From Pseudactinotalea terrae (lineage in GTDB: Bacteria > Actinomycetota > Actinomycetes > Actinomycetales > Beutenbergiaceae), in the NCBI RefSeq assembly GCF_009733845.1, contig NZ_WNXZ01000003.1, positions 1 to 64,000 of the forward strand: a stretch of 64,000 bases of DNA. Reading direction: 5' to 3'. A program made the translations under genes and the position numbers. This document shows, in pieces, positions 8,539 through 16,421 of the stretch. The notes under the pieces were generated by a model. The model saw nothing but the letters and a program-made list of their open reading frames with translations. It was not told the origin of the DNA and did no database searches. The number at the start of each line of letters is the position of its first letter. The first letter of the stretch is position 1.

Positions 8539-9545
8539 GAGTGTGCCTCCAGCGAAGCACGGATCTCGGGGAGCGTGAGCAGAAGCTCCTTGACTGCGGC
8601 GACATCAAGGCGCTCCGCGTTGTGTGAGTTGTAGTCGATGTACTCCTTGCCCTCCTGCGTCCCTTCGTCAAAGAACAACTCGTACTCTAGGCGGCGAGCA
8701 TCTAGCGGGACGCGGTAGTAATCTCCCATGTCGACTGCTTGTTCGCGTTCCTCCCGCCCTAGGAGCGATTCATATTGCTTCTCGCCATGCCTCGTGCCCA
8801 GGATCGTGATCTCAGGGTCGTCGTTCCCGTAGAGGCTGGCTACCGCGCGTGCCAACACTTCGATCGTGCATGCAGGTGCCTTCCGTACGAACAGGTCTCC
8901 CGGTCGGGCGTTGTCGAAGGCGTAGTGCACCAGTTCGACCGACTCCAGCAAGGACATGAGGAACCTAGTCATGCTGGGATCGGTTATCGTTAGGGGCTTC
9001 CCAGCCATGGCCTGCGCGGCAAATACGGGTATGACAGACCCCCGCGAGTACATGACATTTCCGTACCGAGTGATAGAGACGACCGTATTCGAGTCCGATT
9101 TATTGCGAGCGAATGCCTGTACCGTCTTCTCCATGATCGCCTTCGACATACCCATCGCATTGATCGGATAGACCGCCTTGTCGGTGCTGAGGCAGACCAC
9201 GGACGCTACCCCAGCGTCCGATGCGGCATTAATCACGTTACTGCTTCCGAGGACGTTAGTTTGAACGGCCTGTAGGGGGAAGAACTCGCAACTCGGAACT
9301 TGCTTAAGTGCGGCCGCATGGAAGATGTGGTCCACCCCTGCAACCGCCTCGCGAACGCTCGCAGGGTCCCGCACATCACCGATGTAGAATCGCAGGCGGC
9401 CGTCCCTGAACTGTCGACGCATATCGTCTTGTTTAGCCTCATCGCGGCTCAGAATACGGACCTCATGCGCATCCGTGGAGAGGAGGTCGCGAACCATGGT
9501 TGTGCCAAAGGAGCCAGTGCCCCCGGTCACGAGGTAGGTTGTCAT
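8535..9545 (-). CDS. capE: CapE/FnlA-type UDP-GlcNAc 4,6-dehydratase/5-epimerase
   Basis: A 336-residue extended SDR with the NAD-binding motif VTGGTGSFG near the start. NAMGMSKAIMEK shows Met where most SDRs have the active-site Tyr, as in CapE/WbjB-type inverting dehydratases. SITRYGNVMYSRGSVIP and RHGEKQYESLL are also diagnostic. It converts UDP-GlcNAc to the L-arabino 4-keto-6-deoxy intermediate for UDP-L-FucNAc. The ATG at 9545 is chosen because it overlaps the stop of the upstream glycosyltransferase and places the Rossmann motif at the N-terminus; an in-frame ATG at 9584 would add 13 atypical residues. Confidence 0.92.
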   Translation of the reverse strand: MTTYLVTGGTGSFGTTMVRDLLSTDAHEVRILSRDEAKQDDMRRQFRDGRLRFYIGDVRDPASVREAVAGVDHIFHAAALKQVPSCEFFPLQAVQTNVLGSSNVINAASDAGVASVVCLSTDKAVYPINAMGMSKAIMEKTVQAFARNKSDSNTVVSITRYGNVMYSRGSVIPVFAAQAMAGKPLTITDPSMTRFLMSLLESVELVHYAFDNARPGDLFVRKAPACTIEVLARAVASLYGNDDPEITILGTRHGEKQYESLLGREEREQAVDMGDYYRVPLDARRLEYELFFDEGTQEGKEYIDYNSHNAERLDVAAVKELLLTLPEIRASLEAHS

Positions 9546-10615
9546 GCCGTCTTCCCGGTGGTGTTGATTGATGGGACGCCACAAATTGAGAGGAGGTCGC
9601 GGCAGTAGTCGTCGACCGTTCGCTGGTGCACGTGGACGTAGGGACGCGAGCGGGAGTCCGCCAGCGCGGACTCCAATGCGATTGCGATCCCGTCAACGTC
9701 GCCGACTGCAACCGGATAGTCATTAGCTGACAAGATGGATTCAGTGTCTCCGGTGCGGGTCGCGACAACGCGGACCCCCTGAGACTGTGCCTCCAGGATG
9801 GCTCGAGGCAAACTTTCGGACAAGGATGGGTGGAGCAGGACCGTTGCCTGCGCATACTCGCCAGGCCCGACAACCTCGCCTTCGACGACTGTCAGCGACT
9901 TTCCAGGGCCAGGTGCGACCTCATCCCAGAGTGCACGTACGTCTGTGCCATCGTTGGTATATAGAACCAAATGAACGTCTGCGGAAACCCTGGCGATGGC
10001 CCGAACAGCGGTGTCGTGTCCCTTCTCGGGGCGGGCGTTTCCCACCATGAGAACTCGATCAGGGTTCCGTTCTGCCGCGGTTCGGCCGAGCCACTCGTCA
10101 CCAAGTGCGCTGACGTTGGTCTTGATGCGAGTTCGGGATATCCCGTTGTCGGCGAGTTTGTTGGCGGCTACTTCCGAGTTTGTCATGTAGACCTGTACAA
10201 GTGCCTGTGTCAAACGATCGACCTGCCACATCGTACGGCCGCGCTGGAACTCAAGACCATTGCGTGCGTCAATGAGTCGGAGCCTGAACCCCAGAATAGG
10301 CTTGACAAGGCGCACTGCCATTGACGCGCGCAAGCCGAAGGCGACCACCACACGTGGGCGTTTGTGCCGGAGGTAGCGCGCAAGCTGAACGGGGGAGCGA
10401 ACGCTCTGCAGGACTTCGCCGACTTCGTTGAGATACGCGCCGAACGGTGTGTCGGCGGGTCCGAGGGTGACCGACTCGGACGCGATGCCTAAACTCGTGA
10501 GTCGGGGAATGAACTCGCTCGCCCTACGCTCCGTACCGCCCATCCCCTCGAGACGTCCCCATACGAAGGCGATGCTCGGCTCCGCGAGCGCGCGAGTGTT
10601 ACGCGGACACTTCAT
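9542..10615 (-). CDS. GT4-family glycosyltransferase
   Basis: A 357-residue GT-B enzyme. The N-terminal segment FVWGRLEGMGGTERRASEF is a typical GT4 acceptor-domain opening, and the C-terminal E-x7-E element is in LSESLPRAILEAQSQGVRVV. RVLMVGNARPEKGHDTAVRA is the usual linker into the donor-binding domain. It probably acts in assembly of the repeat unit. The ATG start at 10615 overlaps the preceding gene and its own stop overlaps capE, each by 4 bp. Donor sugar unknown. Confidence 0.84.
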   Translation of the reverse strand: MKCPRNTRALAEPSIAFVWGRLEGMGGTERRASEFIPRLTSLGIASESVTLGPADTPFGAYLNEVGEVLQSVRSPVQLARYLRHKRPRVVVAFGLRASMAVRLVKPILGFRLRLIDARNGLEFQRGRTMWQVDRLTQALVQVYMTNSEVAANKLADNGISRTRIKTNVSALGDEWLGRTAAERNPDRVLMVGNARPEKGHDTAVRAIARVSADVHLVLYTNDGTDVRALWDEVAPGPGKSLTVVEGEVVGPGEYAQATVLLHPSLSESLPRAILEAQSQGVRVVATRTGDTESILSANDYPVAVGDVDGIAIALESALADSRSRPYVHVHQRTVDDYCRDLLSICGVPSINTTGKTA

Positions 10616-11715
10616 CGCACAGGCTCCAAGACTTGAGCAATGATGGAATCCATTTTGTCTGCATAGCCCTGTGCCGAGTACACGTCCACCGCGACCGCGC
10701 GACTGTCTCGAGCGAGATCCCGGCGAAACCGTAGGTCACTCAGGGCGCGCTCTACAAGCGCCTGCAACCCATCGAGCTCGAAGGCGGGGGCCAGCGCCTG
10801 TGGCGGTAGAGTGGCCCGGCACCCGGCGATGTCGTAGGCAATTGTGGCGACATCTGAGAGGCTCGCCTCCAGAACCACACGGGGGATTCCTTCGCCCCTG
10901 GACGGCAGAACAAGGACGGCTGCGCGCGCTAGAAGTTTGCGGACTTCCCAGTCGTGGAGTGTTCCGAGGTAGTCGATCTTGCCGGCGTCAGCTGCTTCGT
11001 TCACAGCTGCGAGCAGGCCGTCGGCGCCCGCACTAGGCGGTCCTACCAAAGTAAAATCAGCTAGTCCTGCTAATGCATCGGCCACTGCAAGGAAGTCTGA
11101 GATCCCCTTGCTCGGGTGCACCCGGGCGACCATGATGCAAATCGGTCTCCCTTCAGGCTTAACCACCTCCAGTTCGAAAAGTGTTCCGTCGATGGCGCTC
11201 CCGACCAGCTCGAAGTGTCTGGCGACATGGGCAGGGACACGAGTGGCGAGCTCGCGCATGTCGGCCTCGGTCTGAAAAAGGACCCTCTCGGAGCAGGCGG
11301 CGGCTAGGCGAAAGCACGCCATGTAAATGGCTCTCAGAAGTGCGCCCAGCCAGCCTGGCCGACTGAAGGTTCGGCCCAACCCTGTGATCGTCATGATCGC
11401 GCGGGTCCCAGCTAGGCGAGCGAGGGGAGGGCCAGCTAGGGCAAGCTGGGTGGCGAAAAAGTGGGCAATGTCGGCGCGGGAGCGACGCAGGATGGACGGT
11501 ACCCGCAGAAGCGCGACGAGCGTGGTTGGGCGAAGGCCCTCACCGATCGGCAGGGGGACGTACTTCTCGGCTGGAAGGGCGTGCGGTCGTTCGGGCAACG
11601 CGAGGAGGACGTCGGAGACCAGGCTGTCGCGGGCGAAGCTCACCCTATAGTCGCTATCGGGGAGCTTGGCGTTCGCGAACCCCACGTACCGGGCGCGTTG
11701 AGCCTGACCAGTCAT
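10612..11715 (-). CDS. GT4-family glycosyltransferase
   Basis: About 367 residues from ATG 11715, the start that overlaps the stop of the sugar-transferase gene by 4 bp. Longer in-frame extensions upstream lie inside that gene and are Arg-rich shadow sequence. The C-terminal half shows MVARVHPSKGISDFLAVADA and SRGEGIPRVVLEASLSDVAT, the donor-binding region of GT4 enzymes. As the gene next to the initiating transferase it may add the second sugar, but order in the operon is only a weak guide. Linkage and donor cannot be called. Confidence 0.83.
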   Translation of the reverse strand: MTGQAQRARYVGFANAKLPDSDYRVSFARDSLVSDVLLALPERPHALPAEKYVPLPIGEGLRPTTLVALLRVPSILRRSRADIAHFFATQLALAGPPLARLAGTRAIMTITGLGRTFSRPGWLGALLRAIYMACFRLAAACSERVLFQTEADMRELATRVPAHVARHFELVGSAIDGTLFELEVVKPEGRPICIMVARVHPSKGISDFLAVADALAGLADFTLVGPPSAGADGLLAAVNEAADAGKIDYLGTLHDWEVRKLLARAAVLVLPSRGEGIPRVVLEASLSDVATIAYDIAGCRATLPPQALAPAFELDGLQALVERALSDLRFRRDLARDSRAVAVDVYSAQGYADKMDSIIAQVLEPVR

Positions 11716-12965
11716 CGTTCCTCCAGCTCGAGGGTCATGACCAGCATGCGACGACCTTCGCGCGTCTCGAAGGCGTCGGAGACCGTCCAGCCCATGCCTT
11801 CGTAGAATCCGATGGTCCTTTCGTTGGCGTCGCGGTCCGTTGTCAGATGGATCCGAGTCGCTCCCCGGTCGTGCATGCGTTCCGTCCACTCCGCGAGTAG
11901 GCGTCTGCCTACGCCTCGACCCTGTGTACGCCGACTCACGCAGATTGAACTCAGGAGGGCAGGATAGTCGGACGGGTCCGGGCCAACGCTCCGCAGGCGT
12001 CGGGCAACCCTTGGTATCAGGCTCGGCTTAGCCGCAACCCGCGGCAGTGCGGCGAGGGCGAACCTGATGAAATGGCGCTTCGCCAGCGATGCCAGATAGT
12101 TTCGGGACTGTGCTGGTCCACTGGCCACGCCAATGATAGTTCGTCCGCGCTGTGCCACTACGGAGATGCAGCCTGGATCATCGGCTAAGACCGTATACAG
12201 TTCCGCTAGAAAGCGGGCACCAAGGTCACTCAAAAAGAATGATGGAAATGCGTCTGCATGGATAGCGGCCGCGGCGCGGGCGTCCCTCGGCTCCAACGGT
12301 CGGAATGTGAGCGTCGTCGCTTCGTCCTCGGCCGGTTGAAGTTCATTCGCGGCTTCCTCGGTTATGTGTTCGCGCGTGTGCACTGCTACCGCTGCCAGAG
12401 TCGCAACGATCAACTTGATGTCACCGAGCAGCGAGTGTGAGGAAACATAACTGAGGTAGGCGTCGACCTTCTGTGGAATGAGGACTTCCTCGTAGTACGC
12501 CGCTGGGTCGTCCTGATCGGCAAGTATCGCTGACTCTGCTCTCAGTTCGATGCTGGCAGGATCGGTGATGCCGGGCCTGACCGATAAGATGATCCCGCGC
12601 GCGGCTTCTGGCCACAATGCGACGTATTGCGGGACCTCCGGGCGGGGCCCGACCAGGCTCATCTCGCCTCGCACGACATTGATGAGTTGCGGCAACTCGT
12701 CGAGCTTGGTGGACCGCAGAAACGCGCCGACTCGTGTGATCCGCGGATCTCGACCAATTGTCAACTGGGACTCGCCGAACCTCTGGTGTTGCATTGTGCG
12801 GAATTTCAGGATGTCGAAGTGTACTCCGTGACGACCCACTCGCTGCTGCCGAAAGATCGATCCGCCCGGTGATGTTGCCGCGACGACGACTGATATTGCC
12901 ACGAGGATCGGGGACAGCGCCACCAGTGCCAGGACCGACACCAGCACGTCGAACGCACGCTTCAT
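11712..12965 (-). CDS. Initiating sugar-phosphate transferase fused to a GNAT acetyltransferase
   Basis: A 417-residue fusion. Residues 1-195 form a PglC-type monotopic sugar-phosphate transferase: an N-terminal re-entrant hydrophobic helix (VLVSVLALVALSPILVAI), KFRTM at 54-58, RSTKLDELPQLINVVRGEMS at 84-103 and VGPRPE at 105-110. Residues 217-417 form a GNAT N-acetyltransferase with the acetyl-CoA loop QGRGVG at 348-353 and the C-terminal ERTIGFYEGMGW. It would start glycan synthesis on undecaprenyl phosphate with a sugar acetylated by its own second domain. A DegT aminotransferase gene directly upstream, with a 4-bp overlap, suggests that the GNAT domain acetylates the 4-amino sugar. Neisserial PglB is a comparable fusion but usually carries a hexapeptide-repeat acetyltransferase. 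Confidence 0.88.
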   Translation of the reverse strand: MKRAFDVLVSVLALVALSPILVAISVVVAATSPGGSIFRQQRVGRHGVHFDILKFRTMQHQRFGESQLTIGRDPRITRVGAFLRSTKLDELPQLINVVRGEMSLVGPRPEVPQYVALWPEAARGIILSVRPGITDPASIELRAESAILADQDDPAAYYEEVLIPQKVDAYLSYVSSHSLLGDIKLIVATLAAVAVHTREHITEEAANELQPAEDEATTLTFRPLEPRDARAAAAIHADAFPSFFLSDLGARFLAELYTVLADDPGCISVVAQRGRTIIGVASGPAQSRNYLASLAKRHFIRFALAALPRVAAKPSLIPRVARRLRSVGPDPSDYPALLSSICVSRRTQGRGVGRRLLAEWTERMHDRGATRIHLTTDRDANERTIGFYEGMGWTVSDAFETREGRRMLVMTLELEER

Positions 12966-14125
12966 GACAGCAGGTCCCTGGTGGTCTCGATGACGCGCTG
13001 TGTGTCAGCGTCTGTCATTCTGCTAAAAATTGGCAGGCTGACGGCTGCTCTAAAGGCGGCCTCAGCGACGGGGTAACGCTTATGATCGAGGCCCAAAAAT
13101 TCACGCCAGTAGCTGTGTCTATGTAATGGAATGAAGTGGACGCTGGTGCCAATTCCAGCCGTGCTCATCTCCTGGATGAAACGAGCGCGATTAATCGGTG
13201 CTTCAGAGGTCAGTCGCACCACGAACAGGTGCCATGAATGCAGGTCGTGCGGTGCTCCCGGATGCGGGGGCGTCAAAGGTAGGCCAGCCAGTCCCGTTAG
13301 GTATCTACCGGCAGTGGATGCCCGCTTATCGCGCATATCACGGGCGCGGGCCAGTTGCACGCGGCCGAGGGCCGCAGCTGGATCGGGCAGGTTGTACTTG
13401 AATCCGGGCGCAACGACATCGTACGCCCAAGAAGGAGTCGTTGCGGAATACCGATCGAACACACTCCGATCGATGCCGTGGAGGCGCATGACTCTAGCGC
13501 GCTCGGCGACCTTGGGGTCCCGCGTGGTGATCATCCCACCCTCGCCGGTCGTCATCGTCTTGTTCGCATAGAAGCTGAATACAGCAACGTCCGAGTACTT
13601 AAGCGATCCGACCATCGTGCCACCTGTCGAAGACGGCAGCGCGTGCGCCGCATCCTCGATGATCTTAATTTCAGTCCCTGCGAGTAATGAACGCACACGT
13701 GACATGTCCAGGCTCAGGCCGGCCAGGTGAACGACGATCACAGCTCGCGTCCGTGGCCCGACAGCTGCAGCCATATCATCGAGGTCGATGTTGAGCGTGA
13801 CGGGGTCGACGTCCACAATGACCGGCGTCGCACCCAAGTACCTTATGACTTCGGCGGTAGCCGTGAAGGTCCATGTCGGAACGATGACCTCATCCTCGGG
13901 ACCGATGCCGAGGGCTTCAAGTGCCAGGTGGAGACCTGCAGTCGCCGAGTTGACAGCGATGGCGTGGATACCTCCTTCATCCGAGCCGACATACTCTGCG
14001 AACTCGCGTTCAAAGGCTGCCGCTGCGGGTCCGGTTGTGAGCCAACCGCTGCGCATCGTGGCGGTCACGGCCTCAATCTCGGCTTCACCGATGTCGGGCC
14101 GTGAGTACGGAAGAAACGCAGACAT
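12962..14125 (-). CDS. DegT/DnrJ/EryC1-family PLP sugar aminotransferase
   Basis: A 387-residue PLP enzyme that transfers an amino group to a keto sugar nucleotide. Landmarks are NSATAGLHLALEALGIGPED, IIEDAAHALPSS and the PLP-lysine motif FYANKTMTTGEGGM. FKYNLPDPAAALGRVQL and the C-terminal SVHFIPLHRHSYW are typical of the family. The substrate is probably a UDP-4-keto-6-deoxy-HexNAc; the only 4,6-dehydratase visible in the locus is CapE. Its product would be acetylated by the GNAT domain of the next gene. Perosamine-type or other 4-amino sugars remain possible. Its ATG lies 12 bp after the kinase gene. Confidence 0.87.
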   Translation of the reverse strand: MSAFLPYSRPDIGEAEIEAVTATMRSGWLTTGPAAAAFEREFAEYVGSDEGGIHAIAVNSATAGLHLALEALGIGPEDEVIVPTWTFTATAEVIRYLGATPVIVDVDPVTLNIDLDDMAAAVGPRTRAVIVVHLAGLSLDMSRVRSLLAGTEIKIIEDAAHALPSSTGGTMVGSLKYSDVAVFSFYANKTMTTGEGGMITTRDPKVAERARVMRLHGIDRSVFDRYSATTPSWAYDVVAPGFKYNLPDPAAALGRVQLARARDMRDKRASTAGRYLTGLAGLPLTPPHPGAPHDLHSWHLFVVRLTSEAPINRARFIQEMSTAGIGTSVHFIPLHRHSYWREFLGLDHKRYPVAEAAFRAAVSLPIFSRMTDADTQRVIETTRDLLS

Positions 14126-14137
14126 GAAGAGACCCTG

Positions 14138-15592
14138 CTACTCGTTGGTGGCCTGTCGGAGGCCGTGGGTCGCTGGCTTCCGGGTCCTTCTTGGCCGTGC
14201 GTGTGACATCCTTTGCCTACTCCGTGGGGTGTGGTCAGGGCGATCCGCCGTTCGAGGCTCGTAGCCGTACATGTAGGCATCCGGTCCCTTCACCGGAGCC
14301 TTGGTGAACACGATGCCGGCGATTGCGGCGTCCACCGTATTGAGGTGCTCAAGTGCCGCCTTCAACTGATGCTCTGTGGTCTTGTTGGCGGCTACAGTCA
14401 AGAGGACGCCTGCCGAGCGGCCTGCGAGGAGTGCGGCGTCCGTGACGGGCAGGAGCGGTGGTGCGTCGATGATGACCCAGTCAAACTCGGGCCTCAGTTG
14501 CTCGAGTAGCGCCGTCATCGCCTTGGAATCCAGCAGTTCACTGGGATTGGGGGGTGTGCGACCAGCCGGAAGTACGTAGAGGCGGTCTCGGCCCCACTGC
14601 TGGACAGTGTCCGTGATGCGTGCGCGTCCGATGAGCACATCCGTAAGACCGACCGAGCCTTCGATGCCGAGATACTCGTCCAGTCGGGGTCGGCGCAAGT
14701 CGGCATCGACGAGGAGCACCGTCTGGTTGGCGCTAGCCAGTGCGAGGGCGAGATTCGCGCTTGTGGTGCTCTTGCCCTCCTCCGGCATCGACGATGTCAC
14801 GACGAACGTGCGGTGCCTGTCGTCGACCTGCACGAACTGGAGGTTTGTTCGGAGGGTCCGGTACGCCTCAGCACGGGGACTCGTCGGCTCCGTGTGTACG
14901 ACCAAGTGCCGCTGCTTCGCCTTCGGATCGAAGGCGATCGTCGCGAGGATGGGGTGCGGCGTCGCCGCTTCTAGGTCGCGGGCTGACCGAATTCGCGTGT
15001 CGAGAACCTCGCGGAGCACAGCAAGTCCCAGCGCTATCACCAGTCCAACGGCTGCCCCCAACGCGATATTCAGAGTGGTCCGCGGGCTGATAGGAGTCTC
15101 TGGGACTCGCGCGTTCTGGATCGTCGTCAGTCGCACCGGACTCGGCTGGCCGCCGACGCTTTCCACCTCATCGACGGCCGCAGCCAGGCTGGCTGCGGCC
15201 TGATCGGCAATCTCCGCAGATTGTCCGGGGTCGGCGTCTAGGGCGGTGATCTCAATGATCGTCGTCTCGATGATCGTGGTCGCGCTCACATGTTGCGCCA
15301 GGTCAAAAGGACTGACATCGAGCTCGAGCGTCTCTACGACGCCACTGAGCACCCGTTCGCTCGTTGCCATCTGTGCGTACGTCTTGACGCGGGAGAGGGT
15401 GTAGTTGTTGCCCTGGGCGAGTTCTGCGCCGGTATCCCCGGACTGCGTGGAGACGAACACCCTTGTGGTAGCCGAGTACTGCGGGGTCTGTAGTAGCGAG
15501 TACGTCAGGGCGGCGCCGATGCCAAGGAGCGTGATCACGATGATCGCGATCCAGTTCTTCCGAACGATCCGCAAGTAGTCAGTGAGTTCCAC
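14138..15592 (-). CDS. Wzz-domain tyrosine autokinase (polysaccharide co-polymerase)
   Basis: A 484-residue membrane protein. The N-terminal Wzz/chain-length domain lies between TM1 (residues 14-34) and TM2 (about 175-195). It is followed by a cytoplasmic BY-kinase domain with Walker A SMPEEGKSTT (268-277), Walker A-prime VLLVDADLR (292-300) and Walker B VIIDAPP. Only three C-terminal tyrosines are clustered (Y440, Y442, Y444), followed by a basic tail. It should control chain length and export, with autophosphorylation reversed by the phosphatase encoded upstream. It starts at GTG 15592 and is the first gene of the co-directional operon, 110 bp after the phosphatase. Confidence 0.88.
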   Translation of the reverse strand: MELTDYLRIVRKNWIAIIVITLLGIGAALTYSLLQTPQYSATTRVFVSTQSGDTGAELAQGNNYTLSRVKTYAQMATSERVLSGVVETLELDVSPFDLAQHVSATTIIETTIIEITALDADPGQSAEIADQAAASLAAAVDEVESVGGQPSPVRLTTIQNARVPETPISPRTTLNIALGAAVGLVIALGLAVLREVLDTRIRSARDLEAATPHPILATIAFDPKAKQRHLVVHTEPTSPRAEAYRTLRTNLQFVQVDDRHRTFVVTSSMPEEGKSTTSANLALALASANQTVLLVDADLRRPRLDEYLGIEGSVGLTDVLIGRARITDTVQQWGRDRLYVLPAGRTPPNPSELLDSKAMTALLEQLRPEFDWVIIDAPPLLPVTDAALLAGRSAGVLLTVAANKTTEHQLKAALEHLNTVDAAIAGIVFTKAPVKGPDAYMYGYEPRTADRPDHTPRSRQRMSHARPRRTRKPATHGLRQATNE

Positions 15593-15702
15593 GCTGCTTC
15601 TCAGGTTGGGGCACCGACCGCCGGTGCTCGACGCGCCATGCTCTCACGAGCGGGTAGCCAGCAGTGCCAGGAGTCGATCGGTCGCGGAAACACGAGAGGT
15701 GG

Positions 15703-16353
15703 TCAGGGCCCTGCGAGCGTTCCCAGCCGCTCCACGATCACGTCGACGGTGGCAGTAATCGTGTCTGCTGAGCGGCGGTAGATCGCTCGTTCACGCCGGT
15801 AGGGGTCCTCGATGTCGTAGCGGATCGTGCGAGTGGCGGCGACCGAGCCTCGTCTCGCGGCAGCGACCCCGACGACCTCGGCCAGGAAGGCCTGCAGGGA
15901 TGCGCCGTGCTCCGGGATGGCCACGTCCTCACCCGGCTCCAATGTCTCCAGCAGCGCGGCGAACTCGGTGAGCGTGAAGGCGCGTCGGTTGGCGGAGGGA
16001 TCGAGCTGAACCGCGGCGCCGCGGTGACTGCGTTCGAGACCCAGTACGAGGTCGGCCTGTTCGACCATCGGAGCCCTGAGACGCCGGGCTCGGTGGGCTG
16101 CGGTGTCGGTAACCCCGAGGCAGATCGCCTCCGCAGCGGCGTGCTCGTCCATCGGCCACCCTTCGAGGCCGGCGGTGCCGGCGCTCTCCATCACCAGCAG
16201 CTCCACCACCTCGGGTCCGAGCGCCGTGGGGAGCCGAGCACGAAGCAGCGCAGCGGCCTGCGGCGATCGGCAGATGTTGCCGGTACAGACCGTCAGGATC
16301 CGGAACGGACCGTCGGCACGCCGCGGCATCTCAACATCACTCGGTAGCGGCAC
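15703..16353 (-). CDS. Low-molecular-weight protein-tyrosine phosphatase
   Basis: A 216-residue phosphatase with the P-loop CTGNICRS (nucleophile C23, R29) and the late general-acid motif DIEDPYRRE. It probably dephosphorylates the tyrosine autokinase encoded just downstream, as Wzb-type enzymes do. The start could be GTG 16353 or ATG 16329; the latter gives a shorter N-terminus more usual for the family. The protein is longer than the common 150-160 residues, mostly in the central and C-terminal part. It is divergent from the LCP gene. Confidence 0.87.
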   Translation of the reverse strand: MPLPSDVEMPRRADGPFRILTVCTGNICRSPQAAALLRARLPTALGPEVVELLVMESAGTAGLEGWPMDEHAAAEAICLGVTDTAAHRARRLRAPMVEQADLVLGLERSHRGAAVQLDPSANRRAFTLTEFAALLETLEPGEDVAIPEHGASLQAFLAEVVGVAAARRGSVAATRTIRYDIEDPYRRERAIYRRSADTITATVDVIVERLGTLAGP

Positions 16354-16391
16354 CCGGTCAGGCTAAGCCAGGCCGAGGGCAGGTCGATGCC

Positions 16392-16416
16392 TAAGATGAC
16401 CCGACGAGAAGGGGGT
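16392..16416 (+). promoter_or_regulatory. Putative -10 and ribosome-binding site for the LCP gene
   Basis: A -10-like TAAGAT lies at 16392-16397 and a purine-rich GAAGGGGGTGG at 16406-16416, six bases before the ATG at 16422. No clear -35 was recognised. Confidence 0.4.
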
Positions 16417-16421
16417 GGCTC

